DNA of 32,520 bases, taken from positions 1-32,520 of the forward strand of contig WLGA01000002.1 in assembly GCA_009703445.1 (NCBI GenBank), read 5' to 3'. Below the pieces are notes generated by a model that did not search any database, was not told the origin of the DNA, and saw nothing but the letters and a program-made list of their open reading frames with translations. Source of the stretch: Actinomycetota bacterium (lineage in GTDB: Bacteria > Actinomycetota > Actinomycetes > Actinomycetales > Microbacteriaceae). Position 1 is the first letter of the stretch. Every line of letters starts with the position of its first letter. Below are positions 6,623 through 14,736 of this stretch, piece by piece. The translations under genes were made by a program, and so were the position numbers.

Positions 6623-8581
6623 CTAGATGTCTAGGAAGCGGACATCCTTGGCGTTCTGCTGAATAAAGGTGCGTCGTGCGTCAACGTCTTCACCCATGAG
6701 GGTTGAGAAGACTTCGTCGGCGATGGCTGCATCCTCGAGGGTTACCTGAAGCAAGGTGCGCTGGTCTGGGTCCATGGTGGTGTCCCAAAGCTCGTCGTAG
6801 TCCATTTCACCAAGACCCTTGTAGCGCTGGATCGAGTTTTCCTTAGGAATACGCTTGCCGGCAGCGGCGCCATCGGCCAAAGCCTTGTCGCGTTCGGCGT
6901 CTGAGTAGACATACTGGTGGTCGGCGTTCGACCACTTGATCTTGAACAGTGGCGGCTGCGCTAGGTAGACATAGCCGTGTTCGATCAGTGGGCGCATGTA
7001 GCGGAACAACAGGGTCAGAATCAGGGTGCGAATGTGCAGACCGTCAACATCGGCGTCGGCCATCAAAATGCACTTGTGGTAGCGGGCCTTGGTCACGTCG
7101 AACTCTTCACCGATTCCGGTGCCGAATGCGGTGATGATTGCCTGAACTTCGGCGTTGCCGAGGGCACGATCTAGGCGTGCCTTCTCAACATTGAGGACCT
7201 TTCCACGAAGTGGAAGGATCGCCTGGGTCTCAGGGTTGCGGCCACGAACCGCCGAACCACCCGCCGAGTCACCCTCAACTAGGTAGATTTCTGACAGTGC
7301 CGGGTTGCGGCTTGAGCAGTCGCGAAGCTTTCCAGGCATGCCGCCCGACTCGAGCAGACCCTTACGACGGGTTGCCTCACGAGCCTTGCGAGCTGCGTGA
7401 CGTGCGGTTGCTGCCTGGATGGCCTTGCGGATGATCTCCTTGGCAACGTTTGGGTTGCGACCCAACCAGTCACCAAATTCTTCGTTGACCACGCGCTGAA
7501 CGAAGGCCTTAACCTCTGTGTTGCCCAGCTTGGTCTTGGTCTGGCCTTCGAACTGTGGTTCGGCTAGCTTGACCGAGATCACACAGGTTAGGCCTTCACG
7601 GCAGTCGTCACCCGTGAGGTTTTCGTCCTTCTCTTTGAGCAGGTTCTTCTCACGGGCGTACTTGTTCAAAAGTGTGGTCAGCGCGGCGCGGAAGCCCTCT
7701 TCGTGGGTTCCACCCTCGTGAGTGTTGATGGTGTTCGCGTAGGTGTGCACGCTCTCGTTATAGGCGTTGGTCCACTGCATCGCGATTTCGACCGACATGT
7801 TCTTCTCTTTGGTCTCAGACTCGAAAGAGATGATTTCTTCGTTGACGATTTCAGACTTCTTCGAAAAGTTCAGGTACTCGACGTAGTCCTTCAGGCCGTT
7901 CTCGTAAAAATAGGTGTCGGTGCGGCCGCTGCGCTCATCTTCAAGCGAGATGCGCAGACCCTTGTTCAAGAAGCACATCTGCTGGAAGCGCTGGCGCAGG
8001 GTCTCGTAGTCATACTCGACGGTTTCGAAGATGGTTGGGTCAGCCAAAAACTCGGTGGTGGTTCCGGTGTAGTCGGCCGGCTCGCCCTTTGAAACCGGGG
8101 CGTCTGGCACACCGATCTGGTAGCTCTGGTTCCAAAGGAAGCCCTCACGAGCAACCTGCACCTTGAGACGGGTCGACAGCGCGTTAACAACCGACGCGCC
8201 CACACCGTGAAGACCACCGGAAACGGCATAACCGCCGCCGCCGAACTTTCCACCGGCGTGCAGGATGGTCAGAACCACCTGAAGGGTAGAAACGCCCTCG
8301 GTCGGGTGAACAGAAACTGGGATGCCTCGGCCGTTGTCCTTGACGCGAATCCAGCCATCCTTGGTGATGGTCACATTGATGGTGTCGCAGTAGCCGGCGA
8401 GGGCTTCGTCGACAGAGTTGTCGACTACTTCATAGACGAGGTGGTGAAGGCCGCGTGGGCCGGTGGAGCCGATGTACATACCAGGGCGCTTGCGCACCGC
8501 TTCGAGACCTTCGAGAACCTGGATATTTCCGGCTTCGTATGAAGTGTCGCCGCCTTTAGCGTTTTCGTTTTCGGTAGACAT
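6623..8581 (-). CDS. gyrB: DNA gyrase subunit B
   Basis: The 652-residue ATPase subunit of gyrase. The GHKL ATP-binding region starts with G-L-E-A-V-R-K-R-P-G-M-Y-I-G and V-V-D-N-S-V-D-E-A-L, with the G-G-L-H-G-V-G-A-S-V-V-N-A-L lid further on. The Toprim domain carries L-V-E-G-D-S-A-G-G-S-A and the metal site A-D-A-D-V-D-G. The C-terminus has the conserved Q-R-Y-K-G-L-G-E-M. Length is normal for actinobacterial GyrB. The ATG is preceded by AGAAGGAG at good spacing. A 132-bp gap separates it from dciA, so it may have its own promoter, but I cannot point to one confidently. Confidence 0.98.
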   Translation of the reverse strand: MSTENENAKGGDTSYEAGNIQVLEGLEAVRKRPGMYIGSTGPRGLHHLVYEVVDNSVDEALAGYCDTINVTITKDGWIRVKDNGRGIPVSVHPTEGVSTLQVVLTILHAGGKFGGGGYAVSGGLHGVGASVVNALSTRLKVQVAREGFLWNQSYQIGVPDAPVSKGEPADYTGTTTEFLADPTIFETVEYDYETLRQRFQQMCFLNKGLRISLEDERSGRTDTYFYENGLKDYVEYLNFSKKSEIVNEEIISFESETKEKNMSVEIAMQWTNAYNESVHTYANTINTHEGGTHEEGFRAALTTLLNKYAREKNLLKEKDENLTGDDCREGLTCVISVKLAEPQFEGQTKTKLGNTEVKAFVQRVVNEEFGDWLGRNPNVAKEIIRKAIQAATARHAARKAREATRRKGLLESGGMPGKLRDCSSRNPALSEIYLVEGDSAGGSAVRGRNPETQAILPLRGKVLNVEKARLDRALGNAEVQAIITAFGTGIGEEFDVTKARYHKCILMADADVDGLHIRTLILTLLFRYMRPLIEHGYVYLAQPPLFKIKWSNADHQYVYSDAERDKALADGAAAGKRIPKENSIQRYKGLGEMDYDELWDTTMDPDQRTLLQVTLEDAAIADEVFSTLMGEDVDARRTFIQQNAKDVRFLDI

Positions 8582-8713
8582 ATTCGGTTGTAGCTCCTTC
8601 TATTTTCACCGTTAGGCCCTATAGAACTGCAGTGGTTTCACTGGCTGATATTCGGGGTAACTAACTAGAAAGAATTTTACCGTGGATGGCAGACATTTAC
8701 AGGGATGTGGAGG

Positions 8714-9211
8714 CTATCCATACGTGTCGCGAGGGCCTCTTCCGGGCACCGATCGCGGGCCTTTTTTCCAGCTCGGCGCGTCTGGCCCGAGCAACTTCAA
8801 ACTTGTGATTTCGACACCCGGATGGGCCTCTCGAATCATGTCCAGAATTTGAATCTGCAGGAGGCGCAATTGGGTCGCCCAAGCGGTCGATTTGCATCGA
8901 ATTGTGAGGGTGCCATTGATCAGTGCTTCCGGATGTGTTGCCGCGGCATTGGTCTCACCGACGATCTGTGCCCAGTTGTTGAAAAGTTCGGCCTCGGCCA
9001 ACTGTGAATCCCAACGGAACGACTTCAATAGGTCATCAAGACCGGTGCCCGCCTTGATTGGGTCGCGACCAGGTTCGAATGGGCGAGAGCTATTTTTTGC
9101 GGCTTTTTCGGCGATTCTCTTGGCATCCCGGCTAAGTCGACCGGTCACCGCTTCGCGCATTCGCCAGTAAAACTCCTGAGCGAAATCCGATTTCTCTGGG
9201 CGCTCAGCCAT
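8714..9211 (-). CDS. dciA: DciA-like protein (DUF721)
   Basis: A 165-residue DUF721 protein. DciA proteins are the ancestral bacterial partners of the replicative helicase DnaB and are found where DnaC/DnaI loaders are absent. The conserved domain covers about residues 55-140: L-F-N-N-W-A-Q-I-V-G, then L-T-I-R-C-K-S-T-A-W-A-T-Q-L-R-L-L-Q. The N-terminal half is charged and variable, and the C-terminus is a basic Pro/Gly tail. It follows recF with an 8-base overlap if ATG at 9211 is used; a GTG at 9220 would add three residues and is an alternative. The recF-dciA-gyrB order is standard in actinobacteria. Confidence 0.9.
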   Translation of the reverse strand: MAERPEKSDFAQEFYWRMREAVTGRLSRDAKRIAEKAAKNSSRPFEPGRDPIKAGTGLDDLLKSFRWDSQLAEAELFNNWAQIVGETNAAATHPEALINGTLTIRCKSTAWATQLRLLQIQILDMIREAHPGVEITSLKLLGPDAPSWKKGPRSVPGRGPRDTYG

Positions 9212-10403
9212 TTTCTGCACCGCCGTCGGCCTCGGCCGAGACCTCGCCGTGTTTCACGTGGAACACCGTTGCGATCAATTCTTCCGGAACATCCTCGGCA
9301 ACTGCAGCGGTAATTAGGACCTGCTCGTTGCCGGCAACCATCCCAGCCAGACGGGCGCGACGCCCGGCATCTAGTTCGGCGAAAACGTCATCCAAGATCA
9401 AAATCGGGTCGCCGGTTCGGGTTTCGGCGCGAAGCAAGGCAATCGAAGCCAATCGAAGGGCGAGCGCGTATGACCAGCTCTCGCCGTGGCTCGCGTATCC
9501 CTTGGCGGGCAGAGTTCCAAGCATCAAAACCAGGTCGTCTCGGTGTGGGCCTACCAAAGTGATGCCGCGTTCGAGCTCTTTTGCGCGAACCGTGGCCAAC
9601 TTTGCGCTGTAAAGCGCATCGATTTCGGCGCGATCTGCCGTCTGGATGTACTCCAAATCCTCGGAATCGTCATCATCCCCCCAGCCGCTCGGAATCGCCG
9701 TACCCAACAACGAGCTCTTCACCAGTATGCGCGGCTCATTATTAGCAATCGCAATCGACCGATAGGCCTCAAACAGGTGCGGGCGCAGTCGTTCTACCAA
9801 ATCCACGCGGGCCGCGATGATCTCAGACCCGTATGAAACCAGGCTCTGGTCCCAGGCATCAAGGGTGCTGAGCGCGCTCCCCTTCGCCCCGGTCTGGCGC
9901 GCGGTTTTCAAAAGTGTGTTTCGCTGCTTGAGGACGCGCTCGTAATCGCTGTAAACCCCGGCAAACCTTGGCCAAACCTGAACTACAAGTTCGTCGATAA
10001 ACGCGCGGCGATTGGTTGGGTCGCGCTTGACGATATCCAGATCCTCTGGCGCGAAAGTTACCGAATTCACCAATCCAAGGATGTCTCGCACGCGCGGAGC
10101 TGGTGATTTATTGATTCGGGCCTTGTTGGCGCTGTCCCGATTGAGTTCTAGCTCAATAAGAATGTCGCGATCGGCATGACTTGCCATGGCTCGGATGGCT
10201 GCCTGTGGCTCATCCTGTTTGATTAGCGGCAAGTAACCGGCAACACGGTGGCTGGAAAGGGTGGATAAGTATCTAATCGCCTCGACCAGATTAGTTTTTC
10301 CTTGGCCATTGGGTCCCACCAGCAAATTCACACCGGGCTGAAGGGCGATTTCGGCATTCTTGTAATTACGAAAAGAGGCCAGCGACAGATGCTTAATAAA
10401 CAT
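9204..10403 (-). CDS. recF: DNA replication and repair protein RecF
   Basis: A 399-residue SMC-like ATPase that helps load RecA at gaps through RecFOR. The Walker A motif G-P-N-G-Q-G-K-T is at residues 30-37. The signature/Walker B end is L-I-L-D-D-V-F-A-E-L-D, near residue 340. The N-terminus (L-S-L-A-S-F-R-N-Y) is typical. Length matches the family's usual 360-400. It lies 64 bases downstream of dnaN, and its stop overlaps dciA. A one-mismatch parS-like sequence lies near the 3' end of the gene (9250-9265). Confidence 0.97.
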   Translation of the reverse strand: MFIKHLSLASFRNYKNAEIALQPGVNLLVGPNGQGKTNLVEAIRYLSTLSSHRVAGYLPLIKQDEPQAAIRAMASHADRDILIELELNRDSANKARINKSPAPRVRDILGLVNSVTFAPEDLDIVKRDPTNRRAFIDELVVQVWPRFAGVYSDYERVLKQRNTLLKTARQTGAKGSALSTLDAWDQSLVSYGSEIIAARVDLVERLRPHLFEAYRSIAIANNEPRILVKSSLLGTAIPSGWGDDDDSEDLEYIQTADRAEIDALYSAKLATVRAKELERGITLVGPHRDDLVLMLGTLPAKGYASHGESWSYALALRLASIALLRAETRTGDPILILDDVFAELDAGRRARLAGMVAGNEQVLITAAVAEDVPEELIATVFHVKHGEVSAEADGGAENG

Positions 10404-10467
10404 CCGTCACCCGCCTCTTTTCAAAAGTTTGTCATTCGCAGCCTAAGGCAGCGATTTTATTGGGTTT

Positions 10468-11610
10468 TTAGCGAACGAGAAGGTTTGGCTGAAGGAGGTA
10501 GCGGTAGCTATCTGAATCGGTCTTTTCCTTGGCACCGTGGCTAGAAATCAGCACTGGCCCCGGCTTGTTCGGGTTGTCGTTGTTGGTGAATGCGATCTTC
10601 ACAAACTCCGAGTGCACGCCTGCCAAACCATCGATTAGGAACTGCGGCTTGAGCGAAACAACAATTTCCTTGCCCTCTAGCTCGGCGCTTATGTTCTCGG
10701 ATGCCTGGGCAGTCTCGTTGCCAGTTGCCTCGAGTGCGACGGCACCCTCATCAAAGCTGTAGCGGAGTGGGCTTTCGCGCTCTAGAACTAGGGAAACGCG
10801 GCGGGTCGAGTCGATTAGATCCTGGGTCGCGATGACCGCAAAGTTCTCGATGTTCTCAGGGAAAAGGCTCTTGACCGGTGGGAAGTTGCCCTTTAGGAGC
10901 AGTGAGGTTACTGAGCGGTTGTTTGCCTTGAAAGCAATCATTTCCCGCTCATCAGATTTGGTAATCGAAATCGAAATCTCACCCTGGTTACCGAAAGTCT
11001 TAGCAACTTCCTGCAGTGTGCGGGCCGGAACCAACGCAACCGCGCCGACGCCAGCCGGGTTTGACTGCCAAGCGGCCTCGCGGAGCGCAACGCGGTAGCG
11101 GTCGGTGGCAACGAATGAGATCGACTTTTCGCCGGCTTCAAGCTGAACGCCTGTAAGCACTGGGGTTACATCATCCTTGGATGCTGCAACAGCAACCTGG
11201 TGCACAGCATTTTGGAATGCCTCACCGGTGATGGTGCCTGAAATTGCTGGGATCTCAGGGAGGGTTGGGTATTCCTCGACCGGCATGGTCAAAAGCGAGA
11301 ACTTGGTTGAACCACAGCTAACTACAACTTTTGAGCCATCGGTGGTGAAATCAACCGGGGCATTTGGTAGCTTGCTAGCGATTTCTGACAACAAGCGGCC
11401 AGATACAAGTACGCGACCTGAAGTCTCTACTTTGGCAACAATCTCTGCCTGGGCTGATACTTCGTAGTCAAAAACAGATAGACGAAGGGCGTTAGCGTCG
11501 GCTTCGATCAGAATTCCGCCGAGAATAGGCAATGTTGTGCGCTGAGGCAGAAGACGAACAGCAAATGAAACGGCGTCACTGAGCACGTCTTTGTTGACTT
11601 GGAACTTCAA
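10468..11610 (-). CDS. dnaN: DNA polymerase III beta subunit (sliding clamp)
   Basis: The beta clamp that tethers polymerase III to DNA. I chose the TTG at 11610, which gives a 380-residue protein starting M-K-F-Q-V-N-K-D-V-L, the canonical DnaN N-terminus, preceded by GGGGAGACC. The open frame extends 10 codons further to another TTG at 11640, but that extension is not family-like. The three clamp repeats are visible by their conserved ends, including L-L-P-Q-R-T-T-L-P-I-L-G-G-I and the middle V-A-A-S-K-D-D-V-T-P-V-L-T-G-V. The C-terminus ends Y-R-Y-L-L-Q-P-N-L-L-V-R, a variant of the usual 'Y-L-x-M-P-x-R-L'. It lies downstream of oriC and upstream of recF. Confidence 0.96.
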   Translation of the reverse strand: MKFQVNKDVLSDAVSFAVRLLPQRTTLPILGGILIEADANALRLSVFDYEVSAQAEIVAKVETSGRVLVSGRLLSEIASKLPNAPVDFTTDGSKVVVSCGSTKFSLLTMPVEEYPTLPEIPAISGTITGEAFQNAVHQVAVAASKDDVTPVLTGVQLEAGEKSISFVATDRYRVALREAAWQSNPAGVGAVALVPARTLQEVAKTFGNQGEISISITKSDEREMIAFKANNRSVTSLLLKGNFPPVKSLFPENIENFAVIATQDLIDSTRRVSLVLERESPLRYSFDEGAVALEATGNETAQASENISAELEGKEIVVSLKPQFLIDGLAGVHSEFVKIAFTNNDNPNKPGPVLISSHGAKEKTDSDSYRYLLQPNLLVR

Positions 11611-12084
11611 AGGTCTCCCCGAATCTGCCTTGGCTATCAAAGCATTGGTTTCTAGGGCTTAATCTTGGCACAGTCCAAGCCGAAAACCGCTCTGTTTAGG
11701 GGTTTTCCTAGTTTTCCGAAGTTTTGTAATTCGTTATAGATTTCTCTAAATATTTAAATCTTTAAAACAAAGTTATTAACACCTGTGGAAACTGTGGATA
11801 AGTAGCTGATCAGCAATAGATTCAATCGAACTACATCGGTGAAAGATGTATACACAGCTGTGGATTAATCTGTGGATAACTCGCCTACCTGTGAATTCAA
11901 AAATATCAACTCACAGCTCTAATGCCAGTAATTCACTGAATCATCCAAGTTATCCACAGTTCTCCACAGATATCTTCATATGTTTATTTGTCAACAAATG
12001 ACATAAAAATAGCCCCAGACGAAGTTTCCGGGGCTTTATTCAATTCGAAACCTTAACTTCAAGGTTGAAAGTTGTGGATAACTT
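11611..12084. other. oriC: oriC region between dnaN and dnaA (DnaA boxes, AT-rich segment)
   Basis: A 474-bp gene-free interval. Perfect DnaA boxes (TTATCCACA or its complement) lie at 11793-11801, 11871-11879, 11950-11958 and 12073-12081. Near matches are at 11859-11867 (TGTGGATTA) and 11960-11968 (TTCTCCACA). A degenerate pair meets head to head at 11848-11867 around CACAGCTGTG. The stretch 11720-11780 is strongly AT-rich with long A/T runs and is the best candidate for the unwinding element. A short inverted repeat ATTTGT-CA-ACAAAT lies at 11986-11999. The dnaA terminator is at 12003-12038. Gene orientation diverges around the dnaA locus, which supports origin function. Confidence 0.88.
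12003..12038 (-). terminator. Terminator downstream of dnaA
   Basis: On the minus strand, AGCCCC (12035-12030) pairs with GGGGCT (12016-12011) across a 13-base loop, followed by ATTTTTAT. It lies about 50 bases past the dnaA stop. A-rich sequence on the other side means it could also work in the opposite direction. Confidence 0.75.
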
Positions 12085-13515
12085 CTAGTTGCGCTGGGAC
12101 GCCTTGATCCTGGCCAAAATCTCCGTGATTTGGTTGTAAACGTAGCGACGTTCCTTCATTAGGTCATTGACCTTCTTATTCGCATACATAACCGTCGTGT
12201 GATCACGCCCGCCAAATAGCTGGCCGATTTTAGGAAGCGACAGGTTTGTCTGCTCGCGGCACAGGTACATTGCGATCTGACGGGCTAGGGCAACCGCCTG
12301 CACACGTGAGGAACCGTAAAGGTCGTCCGCGGTGAATTTGTAGTAGCTGGCAACTGCGTTGATGATGTCGATTGGCGCGATAACGCTGTCCTGGCCCACC
12401 GGAACTACATCTTTGAGGATCGTTTGCACCAGTGCCATGTCAATGCGCTGACGGTTCAGTGCTGCATAAGCGGTAACTCGAATCAGCGTTCCCTCGAGCT
12501 CGCGGATGTTTGAAGCCACGCGAGCTGCCATGTATTCAAGAATTTCGTCATCGATCTGGAATTTGTCGCGTTCGGCCTTCTTTCGAAGGATGGCTATGCG
12601 GGTTTCTAGTTCGGGAGCCTGAATATCGGTCAACAAACCCCATTCAAAGCGAGAAAGCATTCGGTCTTCGAACCCGGTCAACTGCTTTGGTGGCTTGTCG
12701 CTGGTGATGACTACCTGCTTGTTGTGCCCGTGCAGAGTGTTGAAGGTGTGGAAGAAGGCCTCTTGGGTCTGGTCTTTACCCTCCATGAACTGAATATCAT
12801 CGATCAGCAAAAGATCAACGTCGCGGTAGTCGGCCTGGAATTGGGCGGTCCGGTTGTTTTGGATCGAGTTGATGAAGTCGTTGGTGAACTCTTCGCTCGA
12901 AACGTAGCGAACCTTGATTTTCGGGTAAAGATTCAGGGCATAGTGCCCGACTGCGTGAAGTAGGTGGGTCTTGCCAAGACCGGAGTCACCGTAGATGAAC
13001 AAAGGGTTGTAGGCCTTGGCCGGAGCTTCGGCTACCGCGAACGCCGCTGCGTGGGCCATGCGGTTCGAGCCACCGCTCACAAAGTTTTCGAACGTGTACT
13101 TCGGGTTTAGCCTCGCGTCATCGCTCGCCACTGCAGACCGGGATGAATCCGGGGCGTCGTTGTAGGTCTCCGTGTAACTAACAGGAACCACGCGCTCGGA
13201 TGGTGTCGGCTCGTCAAGCGGAAGGTTTTGGGTGAATGCGGCTTCGATCTCTGGGTTCACCACGACGGCGAAGTTGGTCGGCCCGCCGAACTCGGCGTTG
13301 TCGACCATTGCGTCGAGAATGATTGGGCGGATTCGCTCTTGCAGGATTCCGCGGGTGAACTCATTTGGGACTTCAAGGTAAAGGGTTTCGCCCAAAACAC
13401 CCTTCGGCTCAACCAGGTTGATGTAACCCAGGAGTTGAGGAGTCATGCGGTCGTCGAGGTTCAGCTTGTTGACAAGTGTGTGCCACAAGATCGTGACGAC
13501 GTCTTGGTCTGACAT
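12085..13515 (-). CDS. dnaA: Chromosomal replication initiator DnaA
   Basis: A 476-residue AAA+ initiator that binds DnaA boxes and opens oriC. I chose ATG at 13515: it gives the family-like M-S-D-Q-D-V-V-T-I-L-W start and is preceded by AAAGGGG. The open frame runs 41 codons further upstream, but that extension would cover DnaA boxes and has no family similarity. Domain I is about residues 1-90, a variable linker 95-135, and the AAA+ domain follows. Walker A is G-D-S-G-L-G-K-T-H (176-184) and Walker B is L-L-L-I-D-D-I-Q-F (235-243). The DNA-binding signature G-G-R-D-H-T-T-V-M-Y-A is near the C-terminus. DnaA boxes upstream (13592-13653) suggest autoregulation. Confidence 0.98.
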   Translation of the reverse strand: MSDQDVVTILWHTLVNKLNLDDRMTPQLLGYINLVEPKGVLGETLYLEVPNEFTRGILQERIRPIILDAMVDNAEFGGPTNFAVVVNPEIEAAFTQNLPLDEPTPSERVVPVSYTETYNDAPDSSRSAVASDDARLNPKYTFENFVSGGSNRMAHAAAFAVAEAPAKAYNPLFIYGDSGLGKTHLLHAVGHYALNLYPKIKVRYVSSEEFTNDFINSIQNNRTAQFQADYRDVDLLLIDDIQFMEGKDQTQEAFFHTFNTLHGHNKQVVITSDKPPKQLTGFEDRMLSRFEWGLLTDIQAPELETRIAILRKKAERDKFQIDDEILEYMAARVASNIRELEGTLIRVTAYAALNRQRIDMALVQTILKDVVPVGQDSVIAPIDIINAVASYYKFTADDLYGSSRVQAVALARQIAMYLCREQTNLSLPKIGQLFGGRDHTTVMYANKKVNDLMKERRYVYNQITEILARIKASQRN

Positions 13516-13897
13516 ATGCTGAGCCCCTTTCGAATAGTTGAGCTGGCTCGGGGGCCAGTGCCTACTTGATTTTTTCGCATTTTCCGCAGAGTTATCCACC
13601 TTGTGGAAAACTTGTGGATAAGTTTGAAGGGAAGTCACAAAACCTGTGGAAAGTCCCTTGTGACATTCAACTCAATTAGGTTGCTTAAAAGCAAATTATC
13701 CCCGCGTGTCATTAACCATTTATTTTGGGTCGATATGGCAGACTCTAAAGTTTTTTACGAAACGGGCCTGGATAACTTGACCGAGTTCGGTAATTGGGCG
13801 TAGATTTAACAGGTTGCTCTGCATAGGGAACGGCAGAAGCGAAACGGCTTGTGTTCCCAAAACACACACTTTGTTCCACTAACAGAAGAAGATCACC
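13516..13897. other. dnaA-rpmH intergenic region with DnaA boxes
   Basis: A 382-bp divergent intergenic region. It has one perfect DnaA box at 13613-13621 (TGTGGATAA) and near matches at 13592-13600 (TTATCCACC), 13602-13610 (TGTGGAAAA) and 13645-13653 (TGTGGAAAG). They lie 77-138 bases upstream of the dnaA start, where bound DnaA could repress dnaA or take part in a bipartite origin. An inverted repeat TTGCTT-AA-AAGCAA occupies 13681-13694. The rpmH promoter candidate is at 13777-13806. I see no small gene here. Confidence 0.8.
13777..13806 (+). promoter_or_regulatory. Candidate rpmH promoter
   Basis: TTGACC (13777-13782) and TAGATT (13801-13806) are 18 bases apart, a reasonable housekeeping promoter reading toward rpmH. 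It would leave a leader of about 85 bases. Confidence 0.5.
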
Positions 13898-14035
13898 ATG
13901 TCGAAGCGTACTTTCCAGCCAAACAACCGTCGTCGTGCGAAGACCCACGGTTTCCGTTTGCGCATGCAGACCCGTGCGGGTCGCGCCATCCTTGCAGCTC
14001 GTCGCCGCAAGGGCCGCGTAGAGCTTTCGGCTTAA
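13898..14035 (+). CDS. rpmH: 50S ribosomal protein L34 (bL34)
   Basis: A 45-residue, very basic ribosomal protein of the large subunit, full length for the family. It begins M-S-K-R-T-F-Q-P-N-N-R-R-R-A-K and contains the hallmark H-G-F-R-L-R-M-Q-T-R-A-G-R, with the end R-R-R-K-G-R-V-E-L-S-A. AGAAGAAG upstream serves as the ribosome-binding site. It diverges from dnaA and leads the rpmH-rnpA-yidD-yidC-khpB-rsmG block, an order conserved across bacteria. Confidence 0.98.
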   Translation: MSKRTFQPNNRRRAKTHGFRLRMQTRAGRAILAARRRKGRVELSA

Positions 14036-14064
14036 TTCAAACTATCGATCGCCTAGCTAGCTAA

Positions 14065-14415
14065 ATGTTGGCTCGCGAGAATCGATTGGTCACTGCAGAC
14101 GACTTCAGGTCGACGATGAAGCAGGGGCGCAAAGTCGGTTCTGATCACTTAGTCATCTACCTAAAGCGGGATGAGGCATCGCCTCATGCCCGCTTTGGTT
14201 TTGTCGTAGCCAAATCGGTGGGCGGAGCGGTCAAAAGAAACCTGGTCAAAAGACGTCTGCGGGCGATCTCTCGAGAATCACTTCTTCCCCTCGAGGTCAA
14301 AGCAGATGTTGTAGTTCGAGCCCTTCCCGGTGCGGCGGAGCTCGATTGGACCAAACTGCGAGAAGAGTTCCAGGCGGACTTCGACTCAGCAGTGAAGAAA
14401 ACAATCAAAGCCTGA
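14065..14415 (+). CDS. rnpA: Ribonuclease P protein component
   Basis: The 116-residue protein subunit of RNase P, which assists the catalytic RNA in trimming tRNA 5' ends. The start M-L-A-R-E-N-R-L-V is typical. The RNR signature helix is seen as G-G-A-V-K-R-N-L-V-K-R-R-L-R. The F-G-F-V-V-A-K-S-V strand precedes it. Length is normal. It begins 29 bases after rpmH and ends 16 bases before yidD. Confidence 0.97.
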   Translation: MLARENRLVTADDFRSTMKQGRKVGSDHLVIYLKRDEASPHARFGFVVAKSVGGAVKRNLVKRRLRAISRESLLPLEVKADVVVRALPGAAELDWTKLREEFQADFDSAVKKTIKA

Positions 14416-14431
14416 GTGGCGAATCACAAAA

Positions 14432-14734
14432 GTGACTCTCCTCTACACGCTCTGGTTGGCACCAAGAAACTTAGTTGTTTTGTTTCTAAAGTTTTACCGG
14501 AAGGCAATTTCTCCGCTTTATGGGGATGTCTGCCGGTATTACCCGAGTTGCTCGGCCTATGGTTTGGAATCAGTGCAACAACGTGGCGTAATAGTCGGGG
14601 CGGTTCTGACCGCTTGGCGAGTATTGCGTTGCAACCCGTGGTCGCAAGGTGGCGTCGACAGGGTTAAACCGGGATCCGGATTATTTTCGGTGAACAAACA
14701 CGGATTTGTAGTACCAACCTCTAAGAAGGGCTAG
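14432..14734 (+). CDS. yidD: Membrane protein insertion efficiency factor YidD
   Basis: A 100-residue YidD family protein associated with the inner leaflet of the membrane and with YidC-dependent insertion. The conserved core is visible: F-Y-R-K-A-I-S-P-L-Y-G, then C-R-Y-Y-P-S-C-S-A-Y-G, and W-R-V-L-R-C-N-P-W-S-Q-G-G. The cysteine pattern is intact. It starts with GTG at 14432 with little Shine-Dalgarno, so coupling to rnpA is likely. yidC begins two bases after its stop. Confidence 0.95.
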   Translation: MTLLYTLWLAPRNLVVLFLKFYRKAISPLYGDVCRYYPSCSAYGLESVQQRGVIVGAVLTAWRVLRCNPWSQGGVDRVKPGSGLFSVNKHGFVVPTSKKG

Positions 14735-14736
14735 TC

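Noticed and set aside
7703..8092. A 129-codon plus-strand ORF antisense to gyrB
   Set aside because: It is a shadow of the gyrB codon pattern, with no ribosome-binding site and no recognisable protein features.
11611..11640. A 10-codon upstream extension of dnaN from another TTG
   Set aside because: The internal TTG at 11610 gives the canonical M-K-F-Q-V start with GGGGAGACC in front.
13516..13638. A 41-codon upstream extension of dnaA
   Set aside because: It would translate through DnaA boxes, shows no family similarity, and ATG at 13515 has a good ribosome-binding site and the normal DnaA N-terminus.
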